Counted from the stretch's first letter, positions 17,617-26,573 are shown. The stretch is DNA of 64,000 bases from Clostridium disporicum (GCF_001405015.1 NZ_CYZX01000005.1:107823-171822); one strand, 5' to 3'. Numbers and translations: made by a program. The notes: generated from the letters alone by a model not told the origin.

Positions 17617-17630
17617 TAACTTTTTAGTTA
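17617..17630. promoter_or_regulatory. Palindrome TAACTTTTTAGTTA in the GH2 leader
   Basis: TAACT-TTTT-AGTTA lies downstream of the GH2 promoter, between it and the gene. The same 14 bases occur at 23565-23578 upstream of the SLC13-type transporter. A half-copy (CTTTTAGTTATT) lies just beside it. Candidate regulator site; which regulator is unknown. Confidence 0.4.
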
Positions 17631-17644
17631 CTTTTTATAATATA

Positions 17645-17673
17645 AATATATTTAATTTACTATCTTTTGTCAA
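17645..17673 (-). promoter_or_regulatory. Sigma-A promoter of the GH2-galM operon
   Basis: TTGACA (17673-17668), a 17-base spacer and TATATT (17650-17645), about 80-120 bases before the GH2 start. It overlaps the beginning of the divergent regulator's upstream region. Confidence 0.75.
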
Positions 17674-17753
17674 CGTTTTCTAATGCTGCTTTATTTAATA
17701 ATACAGATAAATCTTTATGCTATAATAACTATATGAAATGGAGGACTGTTTGC

Positions 17754-18686
17754 ATGGATAATCGCTATGTTGAAAAAAAATACATTAAAGCTTTAAATAA
17801 AAACTTACCTTTTTTCCAAGCACTTGCTAGTGATACAAGGTTAAAAATTATATCTTTACTTCAAAATAAAGAAATGTCAATTAAAGAATTAAGCTCTGCT
17901 CTTAATATTTCATCTGCTGTAGTTACAAAACATATAAACATATTAGAAGAAGTTGATATTATAGAGTCATACTCTCAACCTGGAGTAAGAGGATTACTTA
18001 AATTATGTAAAATAAAAACTAATGAAGTCCAAATTATATTAAATAATAATTATGAAGAGATTAATAAAAACTTTATTGAAATAGATATTCCTATTGGAGC
18101 TTATTCTTCTTTCAAAATATCTCCACCTTGTGGCTTATCATTAAAAGATAAATTATTTGGAGTTTTAGATGATCCTAGATATTTTGCTGCACCTAATAGA
18201 ATTGACTTATCTTTAATATGGTTTACATCTGGATATTTAGAATATCCTATACCTACTTATGATATTAATTTCAACAACTTAGTTGAGATGGAAATTTCTC
18301 TAGAGATTTGTTCTGAATTCCCTGGATATAACAACTCTTTTAAGTCAGATATTTATTTTTACTTAAATAACATTCCTTTAGGAAAATGGATAAGTCCTGG
18401 TGATTTTGGTGATAGAAAAGGTGTGTTTACACCTAATTGGTGGAATCTTGGAAGTGAATATGGTTTACTAAAAACAATTAAAATAAATAATACTGGAGTA
18501 TATCTAGATGGTATTAAACTTTCTTCAACACCTTTAAGTGAATTTTTAAAAGAAGATAATGATGCCCTATTATTTAAAATAGAATGCCCTGCTGATACCC
18601 ATAATCCGGGTGGTATAAATATCTTTGGAAAAAACTTTGGTAATTTTGATCAAAATATTAAAGTTAAATGTCATTATAACAAGTAA
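17754..18686 (+). CDS. ArsR-type regulator with C-terminal beta-rich sensor-like domain
   Basis: 310 residues from the ATG at 17754, chosen because GGAGG lies 9 bases upstream; the frame is open further upstream but without such a site. Residues about 15-90 form a winged helix-turn-helix of the ArsR kind (LASDTRLKIISLLQNKEMSIKELSSALNISSAVVTKHINILEE). The remaining 200 residues are not part of normal ArsR proteins. They are rich in aromatic residues and beta-strand patterns (SLIWFTSGYLEYP, GKWISPGDFGDRKG, TPNWWNLGSEYG), suggesting a carbohydrate-binding sandwich. Divergent from GH2-galM, it is probably their regulator and senses the sugar. Confidence 0.75.
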   Translation: MDNRYVEKKYIKALNKNLPFFQALASDTRLKIISLLQNKEMSIKELSSALNISSAVVTKHINILEEVDIIESYSQPGVRGLLKLCKIKTNEVQIILNNNYEEINKNFIEIDIPIGAYSSFKISPPCGLSLKDKLFGVLDDPRYFAAPNRIDLSLIWFTSGYLEYPIPTYDINFNNLVEMEISLEICSEFPGYNNSFKSDIYFYLNNIPLGKWISPGDFGDRKGVFTPNWWNLGSEYGLLKTIKINNTGVYLDGIKLSSTPLSEFLKEDNDALLFKIECPADTHNPGGINIFGKNFGNFDQNIKVKCHYNK

Positions 18687-18720
18687 CCTTATTGTTTTTT
18701 ACATAATATTTTCAAAAATA

Positions 18721-18750
18721 TACACCCTAGTAAACTCTTACTAGGGTGTA
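18721..18750. terminator. Terminator between convergent regulator and hydrolase genes
   Basis: TACACCCTAGTAA-ACTC-TTACTAGGGTGTA, a 13-bp stem lying 35 bases after the regulator stop and 38 bases after the convergent hydrolase stop. Likely used from both sides. Confidence 0.8.
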
Positions 18751-18787
18751 GTAATAATAAAATAATTCTATAGTATATTTTCTCAAG

Positions 18788-20044
18788 TTAGTTTAAATTA
18801 TAACTTTCACCAGTAGAAAGACACATCGCACTAACTCCAGTATTAGCTAAATTTGATATAACATTAACTGTTTTATCTTTATTTGAATGGAAAAGGATTA
18901 TTGTTTTAGCTTTTAGATATTCATTAAACTCAACTACATCTACATCATCAAAGTGAACTTTAAAAATTACATGGCCTTTTTGTAATTTTACTAAATTGTT
19001 TTTACAATATTCATCATTAAATATTTCAGCACCTATAGTTCCCTTTGCTGCATGTCCTGTAATTATAACTTTATTTCTACTGTCTTCTTTAAGATGTTCA
19101 AAATAGTATTTTCCCTGAACTGCTGTAAGCATTCCGTCTTGAGTTAATATTACAGATGGCTCATCTTTTAAACATACTTCTTCTCTATCTTCCATTGTAT
19201 CAATACATACAACATTTCCAGAGTCTAAGCTTCCCTCTATATTCTTAACCCAATCTGTCATATCTGATAATTTTTTATAATTATCTATTATTTCTTTATC
19301 AACATATAATGGCATGTCTTTTATATTTTCACAAAGGAATTTATATATATCACATCCACGTCCATTTGGAGGTAATGGTAACACAGCCTTTCCCCCTATT
19401 GATAAAGTTTCTTTAACTGAATTTAATAATATTTCATACTGCTGAGATTGCTTAAGTATCTTTCCTGCATAGGCACAATTAAGAATTGCTGCATCAACTT
19501 CATGTGGTTTATCATTATGTAGAAGCATAGGTTCTGATACTATGTCTCCAGAATAGAATATCTTCTTTCCTTCGACATTTACTATAAACCATATCCCACC
19601 TACAACGTGCCCACTACGTCCAACTGTTATCTCTACGCCGTCAATATTATTTAATCCTATATTAAGTGTTTCAAATTCAACCTTTGTTATATCTTCTTCA
19701 CTAAATGGAATTACTCCATTATTTTCTTTAACAAAGTTTTTCCACTTATTCATAAAGTTTGGTGTTGAATTTGCTGTTGGGCTCGAAGCATATACTTTAC
19801 CTCTATATCCCATACTATATATTAAAGGCAGTGAAGCACTATGATCTTCATGTGCATGAGATAATAATACAAATCTTAGTTTAGATACTAATTCCTTTGT
19901 TAAAACAGGATAATCACCTACACCATTTTCATTAATCTCTCTTTTTACACCACAGTCTAATAAAATGACACCTTCTGACCATTCAATAGCATAGCAGTTA
20001 CGTCCATTTTCACCACTACCGCCTAATGAATATAATTTAATCAT
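18788..20044 (-). CDS. Metallo-beta-lactamase fold hydrolase
   Basis: 418 residues. The two-metal motif HAHEDH (about 62-67), a GHVVGG His and YSGD Asp segment are present. The C-terminal half with VILTQDGMLTAVQGKYYFEHL and IITGHAAKGTIG resembles the beta-CASP arrangement of RNase J/CPSF-type nucleases. A small-molecule hydrolase is equally possible. It is the last gene of a four-gene operon with a phosphomutase-like enzyme, a secreted protein and an anion transporter, which argues for a metabolic rather than RNA role. Start ATG at 20044 follows GGGAGGAAACG. Confidence 0.75.
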   Translation of the reverse strand: MIKLYSLGGSGENGRNCYAIEWSEGVILLDCGVKREINENGVGDYPVLTKELVSKLRFVLLSHAHEDHSASLPLIYSMGYRGKVYASSPTANSTPNFMNKWKNFVKENNGVIPFSEEDITKVEFETLNIGLNNIDGVEITVGRSGHVVGGIWFIVNVEGKKIFYSGDIVSEPMLLHNDKPHEVDAAILNCAYAGKILKQSQQYEILLNSVKETLSIGGKAVLPLPPNGRGCDIYKFLCENIKDMPLYVDKEIIDNYKKLSDMTDWVKNIEGSLDSGNVVCIDTMEDREEVCLKDEPSVILTQDGMLTAVQGKYYFEHLKEDSRNKVIITGHAAKGTIGAEIFNDEYCKNNLVKLQKGHVIFKVHFDDVDVVEFNEYLKAKTIILFHSNKDKTVNVISNLANTGVSAMCLSTGESYNLN

Positions 20045-20067
20045 CGTTTCCTCCCGCTTTTCTCAAC

Positions 20068-21312
20068 TTAAGCTCCATATTTCTTTGTATGCCCTAAGTA
20101 ATCCATTATTGTACTCATAAATTGTGCACCAGTATATCCATTTATGATACCTTTTGCTATTGCTCTTTCACCACATGAAGTACATTCATCAACCCTAACA
20201 TTAGGTCCCCATAAAAATGCAGGTACTGGATCTGCACTGTGATCTCTAACATGACATGGTGTTGAATGGTCTGCTGCTAAAGCTAAATAAGTATTATCCT
20301 TATCTATTTTAGTTAACCAATAAGTAAACATAGCATCTATCTGTTCAACTATTTTAGCTTTCTTTAATGGTTCATTATCATGTCCGCAAAGGTCTGTTCC
20401 CTTAATATGAACTATAACTAAATCATGATTTTCAAGTTCATCAAGAACCTTCTGTGCTTTTCCTAAGTAATTTGTATCAAATCCTCCAGTAAAGCTTTCA
20501 TCTGTTGCATAGTCGAAGTTACACATCTTTCCTATACCAGTTATAGTTTCATCTCCAGCAATTACACTAACCTTTACTTTAGGGAATATACTTTCAATCG
20601 GAGGCAGTACCATTGCAGCAGCTGCTCCTCTTGTTATTATAAAGTTTGCTTTGTGTAAGCCCTTCTTTTCTCTTTCTATATTTACAGGATGTTTATCCCA
20701 AACCTCTTTTACGTGTAGTTGGAACTTCCAAAGCGCTTCTGCACTCTTTTGATAGTTATTTTCTTGTATAGGACATATCATCTTGCTTCCTTCACAAGCT
20801 GTTCCTGGATCAGTATCAACTATATGCCAATCTAAGTCTTCTCCACTCATAACTACAGCTACTCTATGTTCTGTAAGTGAAAGAATCTTAAACGTACATC
20901 CATCAACTTCATATCCATCAACAGCTTCTATTAATGCTTTTATATCTTCTTTATCTTTAATACGTCCTGCTCTTCTGTCTATAACTACTAAATCATCATC
21001 TACAGTTCCTAAATTTCCACGGAAAGCAACATCACCTTTTTTCATTTCTAATCCAGCACTATAAGCTTCAACAGCTCCACGGCCAGTATAATGTTCATCT
21101 GGATTATATCCAAAAAGACATATGTGCCCCCAGTCTGTTCCTACACGGCACCCTGGACGGTATGGATGTACCAGTCCTGTCATACCTTCTTTACATAATA
21201 AATCCATAGTTGGCGTATTAGCATACTCTAATGGTGTTAATCCATTTAATTCTGCTATAGGGCGATCTCCTAAACCGTCAGCTATAAGATAAATTCCTTT
21301 AGCCTTCCCCAT
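20068..21312 (-). CDS. Cofactor-independent phosphoglycerate mutase-like metalloenzyme
   Basis: 414 residues in the alkaline-phosphatase superfamily, archaeal-type apgM branch. Metal ligands are in IADGLGDRP near the N-terminus, KGTDLCGHDNE, and AADHSTPCHVRDHSADPVP near the C-terminus. The nucleophile segment reads GCRVGTDWGHICLFGYNP. apgM proteins usually carry Ser here (VGSD); this one has Thr, which the superfamily also uses. A glycolytic role is unlikely given the transporter context. I infer phosphate or sulfate ester or phosphonate chemistry on an imported organic anion. It starts 2 bases after the next gene upstream ends. Confidence 0.75.
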   Translation of the reverse strand: MGKAKGIYLIADGLGDRPIAELNGLTPLEYANTPTMDLLCKEGMTGLVHPYRPGCRVGTDWGHICLFGYNPDEHYTGRGAVEAYSAGLEMKKGDVAFRGNLGTVDDDLVVIDRRAGRIKDKEDIKALIEAVDGYEVDGCTFKILSLTEHRVAVVMSGEDLDWHIVDTDPGTACEGSKMICPIQENNYQKSAEALWKFQLHVKEVWDKHPVNIEREKKGLHKANFIITRGAAAAMVLPPIESIFPKVKVSVIAGDETITGIGKMCNFDYATDESFTGGFDTNYLGKAQKVLDELENHDLVIVHIKGTDLCGHDNEPLKKAKIVEQIDAMFTYWLTKIDKDNTYLALAADHSTPCHVRDHSADPVPAFLWGPNVRVDECTSCGERAIAKGIINGYTGAQFMSTIMDYLGHTKKYGA

Positions 21313-21313
21313 T

Positions 21314-22039
21314 TTACTTCGCCTCCTTTAATCTTTCCTTTATTACGAATGCTGAAATTCCTATTACAACTACCCATATAGCAACTACTGCTACTGTGCT
21401 ATTTGTAAATGGTTTCCCAAAAGTAAACTTAAAAGTTGAGCTTCCAGCTACTGCAACTCCGCCATTTAAAGAAAGTGTTCTTTGTCCTGCTTCATTCTCA
21501 CTTAATGTATACTTTGTTACATTACTTGGAGTCATAACACTTATTGGCTCCATTCCATTAGGAAGGGCTATAGTTAAATTATAAGATTCTATTTTATTTG
21601 AGCTCTTGTTAGTAAACTTGTATTCCATTAAAGCTGTTGGTATACCAGTTTCTGGATCATCATTCTCAACTGCATAAAAATCCTTACAGCTAACTTCAGC
21701 TATAACATTTACTTCTGTTTCTGGCATTTCTGAGTTTAATGTAAAGTATGAAACACTACCTACTTTAGTAAGTTCTCCATCAACTGCTTGTCCATCTATA
21801 GAAGCATTTATTAGTTCTGAATCTTCTACACTTACTGGAATATACACTATACCTTCATCAGAAGTTTTAGCAGTCATTTCTATATTTAAAATAGCATCAC
21901 TATTTTCTGCTGGTACAAATGACTCGCTATATTTACTAATAGTGAAAGTTTCAACTGAAGCTTCCGCAACAACTGGATATGATATAGCTGCTACAGCTAC
22001 AGCAAGCGTTACCATGAATTTGCTAATATATTTATTCAT
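21314..22039 (-). CDS. Secreted, C-terminally membrane-anchored protein of unknown function
   Basis: 241 residues from the ATG at 22039, chosen for the AAGGAG site 7 bases upstream; longer starts lack one. It begins with a signal peptide (MNKYISKFMVTLAVAVAAISYPVVAEA), carries an extracellular beta-rich region of about 185 residues, and ends with one membrane helix (STVAVVAIWVVVIGISAFVI) and a basic tail RLKEAK. No enzymatic motif seen. Placed between the anion transporter and the phosphomutase-like gene, it may be an accessory or substrate-capture subunit of the transporter. I know of no standard partner of SLC13-type carriers with this build. Confidence 0.65.
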   Translation of the reverse strand: MNKYISKFMVTLAVAVAAISYPVVAEASVETFTISKYSESFVPAENSDAILNIEMTAKTSDEGIVYIPVSVEDSELINASIDGQAVDGELTKVGSVSYFTLNSEMPETEVNVIAEVSCKDFYAVENDDPETGIPTALMEYKFTNKSSNKIESYNLTIALPNGMEPISVMTPSNVTKYTLSENEAGQRTLSLNGGVAVAGSSTFKFTFGKPFTNSTVAVVAIWVVVIGISAFVIKERLKEAK

Positions 22040-22085
22040 AAATGTTCTCCTTATCTCATTTCTTTGTTTTTTTATTAAACAAGAC

Positions 22086-23543
22086 CTATAATACGGAACC
22101 ATGTGAAGTAACATACTCCATAATTAACCACTTAGCTGTTAAAACTAATAATCCATATACTAATTGATTACTGATAGTAAAGTAGTTTGTACTATAGAAT
22201 ATTAAGTTTGGTTTGCAGTGTGGTGGAAGAGTTATACTATCACAAATAGTTAATGATGCAGGAAGTGCAAATAATAATGGATTAACACCAGCCGCAGTTG
22301 CTAAAGTAATAGTAGTTGGAATTAATATAACTGTTCTAACTGTTTTACTTGTAAATACCATATGGCTGAAACTTGCTACAAACATAACTATCATGAATAA
22401 AATAAATGGATTCATTCCTGATAAATCAAGAGTACCAAATACCTTATTTAATAAGAATGCCGCAACACCTGATTTATCTAATGCTAGTCCACCAGCGTAA
22501 GCTCCACAAGAAAATATCATTAATTCCCATGGAATCTTAGTCTCTTTCCAGTTAAGGAATCCTATATATGGTAAGTAGAATAATACTGCTGAAACAACAG
22601 CTACCATTGCTAAGCTTATTTGAACTCCAAATATGTTTGCATGGTATCCATCAGTACACCATAAGAATACTGTAATAGCGAATATAATAAGTGCTTTTAT
22701 TTCATTCTTAGACATTTTACCTAGATCTTTATATTGCTCAGCAAGAGATTTTTCTTGTCCGCTTTCTGTACTTAAAGATGGTTTTTTTATTTCTAATGGG
22801 AATAAAACTTGAGCTATTACGAATGAAGCAATCATAGTTAAAATAGCTATAGGCATACCTGCTATAAACCATTTACCCCATGTTACTTCTATTCCTGCTA
22901 AATCCTTTATGTATCCAGCCGCCATTATTTGAGCTGCTGTTGCAGTTAATATACCAGAAGTAGCTATATTGTTAACATGTATTTCTTGAAGCATCATTTG
23001 ACGTCCAAAATTACTTTCACCTGGTACAGCATTGTATATTTTACAAATCATCATAGTGATTGGTAATAATAATGCAGCACGAGCTGTAGTTGATGGAATT
23101 ACAAATGCTAATAAGAAATTAACAAATATTAATGATAAAAGTGCACCTTTTGCAGTTTTACCAAATTTAGAAACTACGAATAATGCTAAACGCTTTGCAA
23201 ATCCTGACTTTTCCATCCCTGAAGTGATAACAAATGCCGATAACATTAACCAAATAACGTCATAACCTAAAACACTAAATATTGAACTTTGATCCCAGCC
23301 ACCAGTAAGTGCTAATATAACAACAACTAATAAAGCTGAAGCATATGTAGGAATTGCTTGTGAAACCCAAAGTACTAGTGCCATAAGGAATGTTGCTAAA
23401 GCAGTCTTCCCTTGGAAAGTCATTCCAATAGGCGTCTTCATTGTTATTATTAAACCAAAAACAAGTAACGCCACTGGAATCCCTAAAATTTTCATCCAGT
23501 CACGTTTTGTACTAGATGATTTCGATACAGATGTAGTCTTCAT
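22086..23543 (-). CDS. Divalent anion:sodium symporter (DASS/SLC13 family)
   Basis: 485 residues with 11-12 membrane helices in two inverted halves. The paired substrate/sodium motifs, usually SNT, appear as STT (VIPSTTARAALLLP) in the first half and SIT (DSITLPPHCKPNLIF) in the second. The family imports sulfate or C4/C6 carboxylates with Na+. The altered motifs leave the substrate open. First gene of an operon with the secreted protein, the phosphomutase-like enzyme and the hydrolase, and divergent from a LysR regulator. Start ATG at 23543 follows GGGAGGATATT. Confidence 0.88.
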   Translation of the reverse strand: MKTTSVSKSSSTKRDWMKILGIPVALLVFGLIITMKTPIGMTFQGKTALATFLMALVLWVSQAIPTYASALLVVVILALTGGWDQSSIFSVLGYDVIWLMLSAFVITSGMEKSGFAKRLALFVVSKFGKTAKGALLSLIFVNFLLAFVIPSTTARAALLLPITMMICKIYNAVPGESNFGRQMMLQEIHVNNIATSGILTATAAQIMAAGYIKDLAGIEVTWGKWFIAGMPIAILTMIASFVIAQVLFPLEIKKPSLSTESGQEKSLAEQYKDLGKMSKNEIKALIIFAITVFLWCTDGYHANIFGVQISLAMVAVVSAVLFYLPYIGFLNWKETKIPWELMIFSCGAYAGGLALDKSGVAAFLLNKVFGTLDLSGMNPFILFMIVMFVASFSHMVFTSKTVRTVILIPTTITLATAAGVNPLLFALPASLTICDSITLPPHCKPNLIFYSTNYFTISNQLVYGLLVLTAKWLIMEYVTSHGSVL

Positions 23544-23563
23544 AATATCCTCCCAAATTTTAT

Positions 23564-23579
23564 ATAACTTTTTAGTTAT
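23564..23579. promoter_or_regulatory. Inverted repeat ATAAC-N6-GTTAT near the transporter start
   Basis: ATAACTTTTTAGTTAT, about 20 bases before the transporter ATG. It shares its core with the palindrome at 23675-23693 next to the LysR gene. LysR-family sites typically have short inverted arms around an AT-rich centre, so both are candidate LysR operators. Confidence 0.5.
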
Positions 23580-23674
23580 GGAATTAATTTAAATTTAAAT
23601 GTAAAATTTAATATTATTCCTTTAAAATTATATTAAGAAATCGTATTCTAGTCTAATTCCATTATTTACTCACC

Positions 23675-23693
23675 TTATAACTTTTTGTTATAA
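23675..23693. promoter_or_regulatory. Inverted repeat TTATAAC-N5-GTTATAA near the LysR gene
   Basis: Seven-base perfect arms around TTTTT, 35 bases upstream of the LysR start codon. It matches the site at 23564-23579 in design (ATAAC-TTTTT-GTTAT). Expected location for an autoregulatory LysR recognition site. Confidence 0.55.
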
Positions 23694-23727
23694 TAAATAA
23701 TTATTAATGAATTTAGGAGATATATTT

Positions 23728-24606
23728 ATGAACATAGAAAAACTAAAAAGTTTCTGTAAGGTAGTAGAATATGACAGTTTCTCTAAAGCATCTGAAGAAT
23801 TATTCTGTAGTCAGCCTGCCATCTCAAAACAGATTAAATCTCTCGAAAAAGAAATCGGTTTCTCACTCTTTGATCGTGATGGTAAAAAGATAACATTAAA
23901 TTCAAATGGACAAATAGTCTATAAATATGCACAAAGAATTTTAGATGAAATTGCTGAAATGAATAGAGAAATTATAGAAATCAACAGTTCTCTTTCCCCT
24001 GTGATTTCCTTTGGGGCAACTAATTTTATTGGAGTACATATAATAACACCTAAAATAAGTAGATTTAAAGAAGCTAATGCTGAAGCATCACTTTCTTTTA
24101 CAATTGATTTTATACCTAATATTTTAAAAATGCTTCAATTTAATAAATTCTCATTTGCTTTTATATCTGAATCTAATTTACTTAATGATTATCCCGATAT
24201 AGAAACGGAATTTTTTAGAGATGATGAACTTATACTTGCAGTACCATATAATCATCCTTGGGCTAAAAGACAATACATTAATTTAGATGAGTTAAAGAAT
24301 GAAACTTTTTTAGTATCCCAGCCTAATTCTGCTGTTAGAAACTTTATAGAAAAGCAACTTTATTCAAAAGGTATAGTTCTTACTAATATCAATAATTTGT
24401 ATAATATTGAAGGGATAAAACAGTCTATCCTAAGTGGTCATGGTATTTCTATAATTCCTAAAGAGGCAATTATTACTGAACTCAATCATAAATTATTAGT
24501 GGAAGTCCCTATAAAAGATTTAACCTTTACTAGAAAATTGTTTATTGCTTACAAAAAAAATAAGCGTTTCACTTCAATGGAGAGAAATTTCATACAGTCG
24601 CTATAA
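23728..24606 (+). CDS. LysR family transcriptional regulator
   Basis: 292 residues from the ATG at 23728, supported by TAGGAG 8 bases upstream; an in-frame ATG at 23707 has no such site. The N-terminal winged helix-turn-helix (MNIEKLKSFCKVVEYDSFSKASEELFCSQPAISKQIKSLE, residues 1-60) is typical, followed by the two-lobed effector-binding domain. It is divergent from the SLC13-type transporter operon and probably activates it in response to the imported anion or a product. It resembles the CysL/CbbR branch; the effector cannot be read from sequence. Confidence 0.9.
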   Translation: MNIEKLKSFCKVVEYDSFSKASEELFCSQPAISKQIKSLEKEIGFSLFDRDGKKITLNSNGQIVYKYAQRILDEIAEMNREIIEINSSLSPVISFGATNFIGVHIITPKISRFKEANAEASLSFTIDFIPNILKMLQFNKFSFAFISESNLLNDYPDIETEFFRDDELILAVPYNHPWAKRQYINLDELKNETFLVSQPNSAVRNFIEKQLYSKGIVLTNINNLYNIEGIKQSILSGHGISIIPKEAIITELNHKLLVEVPIKDLTFTRKLFIAYKKNKRFTSMERNFIQSL

Positions 24607-24611
24607 AAACA

Positions 24612-24645
24612 AAAGAGTATTGACATTCCATCAATACTCTTTTTA
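24612..24645 (+). terminator. Terminator after the LysR gene
   Basis: AAAGAGTATTGA-CATTCCA-TCAATACTCTTT followed by a T run, starting 6 bases after the stop codon. Confidence 0.9.
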
Positions 24646-24775
24646 TTATTGAATTTTATAGCTTACTATACTATCATTTTCTGAAATCACATCATGAAAC
24701 TTTAAATATAAGATTAATTAAATTTACTCATAAATACTATCAGCAGCCAAATTTCTTAAATTAATATACTTAGTT

Positions 24776-26059
24776 TTAATACAATAAATTAGGTAGTAAC
24801 AATGATATCTGCGGTATATATGTTATTAATAGCAACGATATCAGCATTGCTATAATAAATGGTATGGACTCCCGTATGAAATCTTCTAACTTACAATCTG
24901 TCATTGAACAGCAGGTGAACATCATAGAGCCGAATGGTGGTGTGATTCCTCCAATCATGATATTAACTATAGCTATAAGACCAAAGTGTATTGGGTCTAC
25001 CCCTAGCTTAGTAACTACCGGCACTAAAAGGGGTGCAATTATTATTAATGCTGCTCCACCTTCTAAGAACATACCTAAAAGTAATAATAATATATTAATT
25101 AAAAGTAACATTAAATATTTATTACTTGTTATTCCTAATAATAAACCTGTCAACTGTTGAGGAATCATTTGCCATGTCATATAGTACCCAAATACAGATG
25201 CTGCAATAATTATTAATACAACCGTACTTGTTCCATAAACTGTTTCCTTTATTATTGCTGGAATATGAGAAACCTTTAAATTCTTATAAATAAATACTCC
25301 TACTATAATACAGTAAACTACAGCTACAGCCCCTGCTTCTGATGGAGTAAATACTCCCATTCTAAGTCCAGCTATAATTCCAAAAGGAAATAATAAAGCC
25401 CATATAGAATCTAAGGCTTGTCTTGCTATTTCTCCAAGAGTAGCACGCTTTTCACGGGTTGGCATGTACCCTCTCTTTTTTGCAATTATATTAACTGTAA
25501 TCATTAATGCTACAGCCATTAAAATTCCTGGAATGTATCCAGCCATAAACATCTTACCAACTGATACACTTGCTATTAAAGCATAAACTATTAAGTTTAT
25601 TCCCGGAGGTATTACTGGAGTTACCGCTGATGATGCCGCTGTGATAGCAGCTGCAGTAGCTTTTTTATACCCTCTCTTCTCCATTTCTGGAACAAGCATC
25701 TTACACTGCATAGCTGCATCAGCATTTGCTGAACCAGATACACCTCCCATTAATACGCTCAAAAGAACATTAACTTGTCCTAATCCACCTTTCATATGCC
25801 CAGTTAAAACTTCAGCAAACTTCATAAGTTTTCCACTGATTCCAGCATAGTTCATTATAGAACCAGCTAATATAAAGAAGGGAATTGCTAACAATGGAAA
25901 TGACTGTGCACTAGTTATAAACTTTTGTAATATTAAATCAACAGGTGCTCCGTGGTCTAGGAATGTAAAATAACTAAGAGTTGCTCCAAATAAAGCATAA
26001 GCTATTGGTATTCCTGTGAAATATAATAAGAATACTATTAATATCGGTAAAAATGCCAT
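24776..26059 (-). CDS. TRAP transporter large permease subunit (DctM type)
   Basis: 427 residues, about twelve membrane helices. Conserved DctM stretches are visible: IPFFILAGSIMNYAGIS, LMGGVSGSANADAAMQ, and PVIPPGINLIVYA. In TRAP systems this subunit forms the sodium-driven translocation path for a substrate handed over by the DctP binding protein. It closes the operon glycerophosphodiesterase-DctP-DctQ-DctM, with 12 bases between DctQ and DctM. Start ATG at 26059 has an AGGAGGAAAG site. Confidence 0.93.
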   Translation of the reverse strand: MAFLPILIVFLLYFTGIPIAYALFGATLSYFTFLDHGAPVDLILQKFITSAQSFPLLAIPFFILAGSIMNYAGISGKLMKFAEVLTGHMKGGLGQVNVLLSVLMGGVSGSANADAAMQCKMLVPEMEKRGYKKATAAAITAASSAVTPVIPPGINLIVYALIASVSVGKMFMAGYIPGILMAVALMITVNIIAKKRGYMPTREKRATLGEIARQALDSIWALLFPFGIIAGLRMGVFTPSEAGAVAVVYCIIVGVFIYKNLKVSHIPAIIKETVYGTSTVVLIIIAASVFGYYMTWQMIPQQLTGLLLGITSNKYLMLLLINILLLLLGMFLEGGAALIIIAPLLVPVVTKLGVDPIHFGLIAIVNIMIGGITPPFGSMMFTCCSMTDCKLEDFIRESIPFIIAMLISLLLITYIPQISLLLPNLLY

Positions 26060-26071
26060 AATACTTTCCTC

Positions 26072-26563
26072 CTATGCATTATTTTCTTCTTTAATCTTTT
26101 TAAAATCTCTTACTAAAAAAATTATCGAGTACATTGTCATCAATGCAAATCCAATAACTAATGATGAAGAAACATATGCAGACGAAATTCCAAGTACTGC
26201 TGTAGGTTTAATATACGAACGACTTATATAAATAACTCCAATGTAAGTAATATATCCATTTAAAAGTATTAATATTAAATCTACTAAAATTACAACTATA
26301 TTTCTAATTGTCTTTGGTAGCTTGTTTACAATTATATCTACACCTATATGTTGCCCTCTTTTATATGAAGCTGCTGCACCAATGAATACGCTCCATACAA
26401 AACATATAGTTGCTACCTCTTCAGACCAATATAAACCCGTTTTCATAAAGTATCTCAAAAATACATTTATAACAACAAGCACAGTTGTTATCATTATAAA
26501 AGTACCAGCAATAATTTCTTCAAAATTACTCAATATACGTTTGAATAAAGATTGTTCTTTCAT
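26072..26563 (-). CDS. TRAP transporter small permease subunit (DctQ type)
   Basis: 163 residues with four membrane helices. The family signature lies in MKTGLYWSEEVATICFVWSVFIGAAASYKRGQHIGVD (residues about 35-70). DctQ joins the DctM channel subunit in the membrane. Position between the binding protein and DctM, with 10-12 base gaps, is the standard TRAP order. Confidence 0.92.
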   Translation of the reverse strand: MKEQSLFKRILSNFEEIIAGTFIMITTVLVVINVFLRYFMKTGLYWSEEVATICFVWSVFIGAAASYKRGQHIGVDIIVNKLPKTIRNIVVILVDLILILLNGYITYIGVIYISRSYIKPTAVLGISSAYVSSSLVIGFALMTMYSIIFLVRDFKKIKEENNA

Positions 26564-26573
26564 AGTTTCCCCC

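Noticed and set aside
18788..20044. RNase J
   Set aside because: Some beta-CASP-like features, but it is shorter than RNase J (about 550 residues) and sits in a transport/metabolism operon.
20068..21312. Glycolytic phosphoglycerate mutase
   Set aside because: The nucleophile is Thr and the operon context is transport of an anion; no other glycolytic gene is adjacent.
22213..22500. Plus-strand 95-codon frame inside the transporter gene
   Set aside because: Antisense to conserved transporter helices; composition is explained by the complementary hydrophobic codons.
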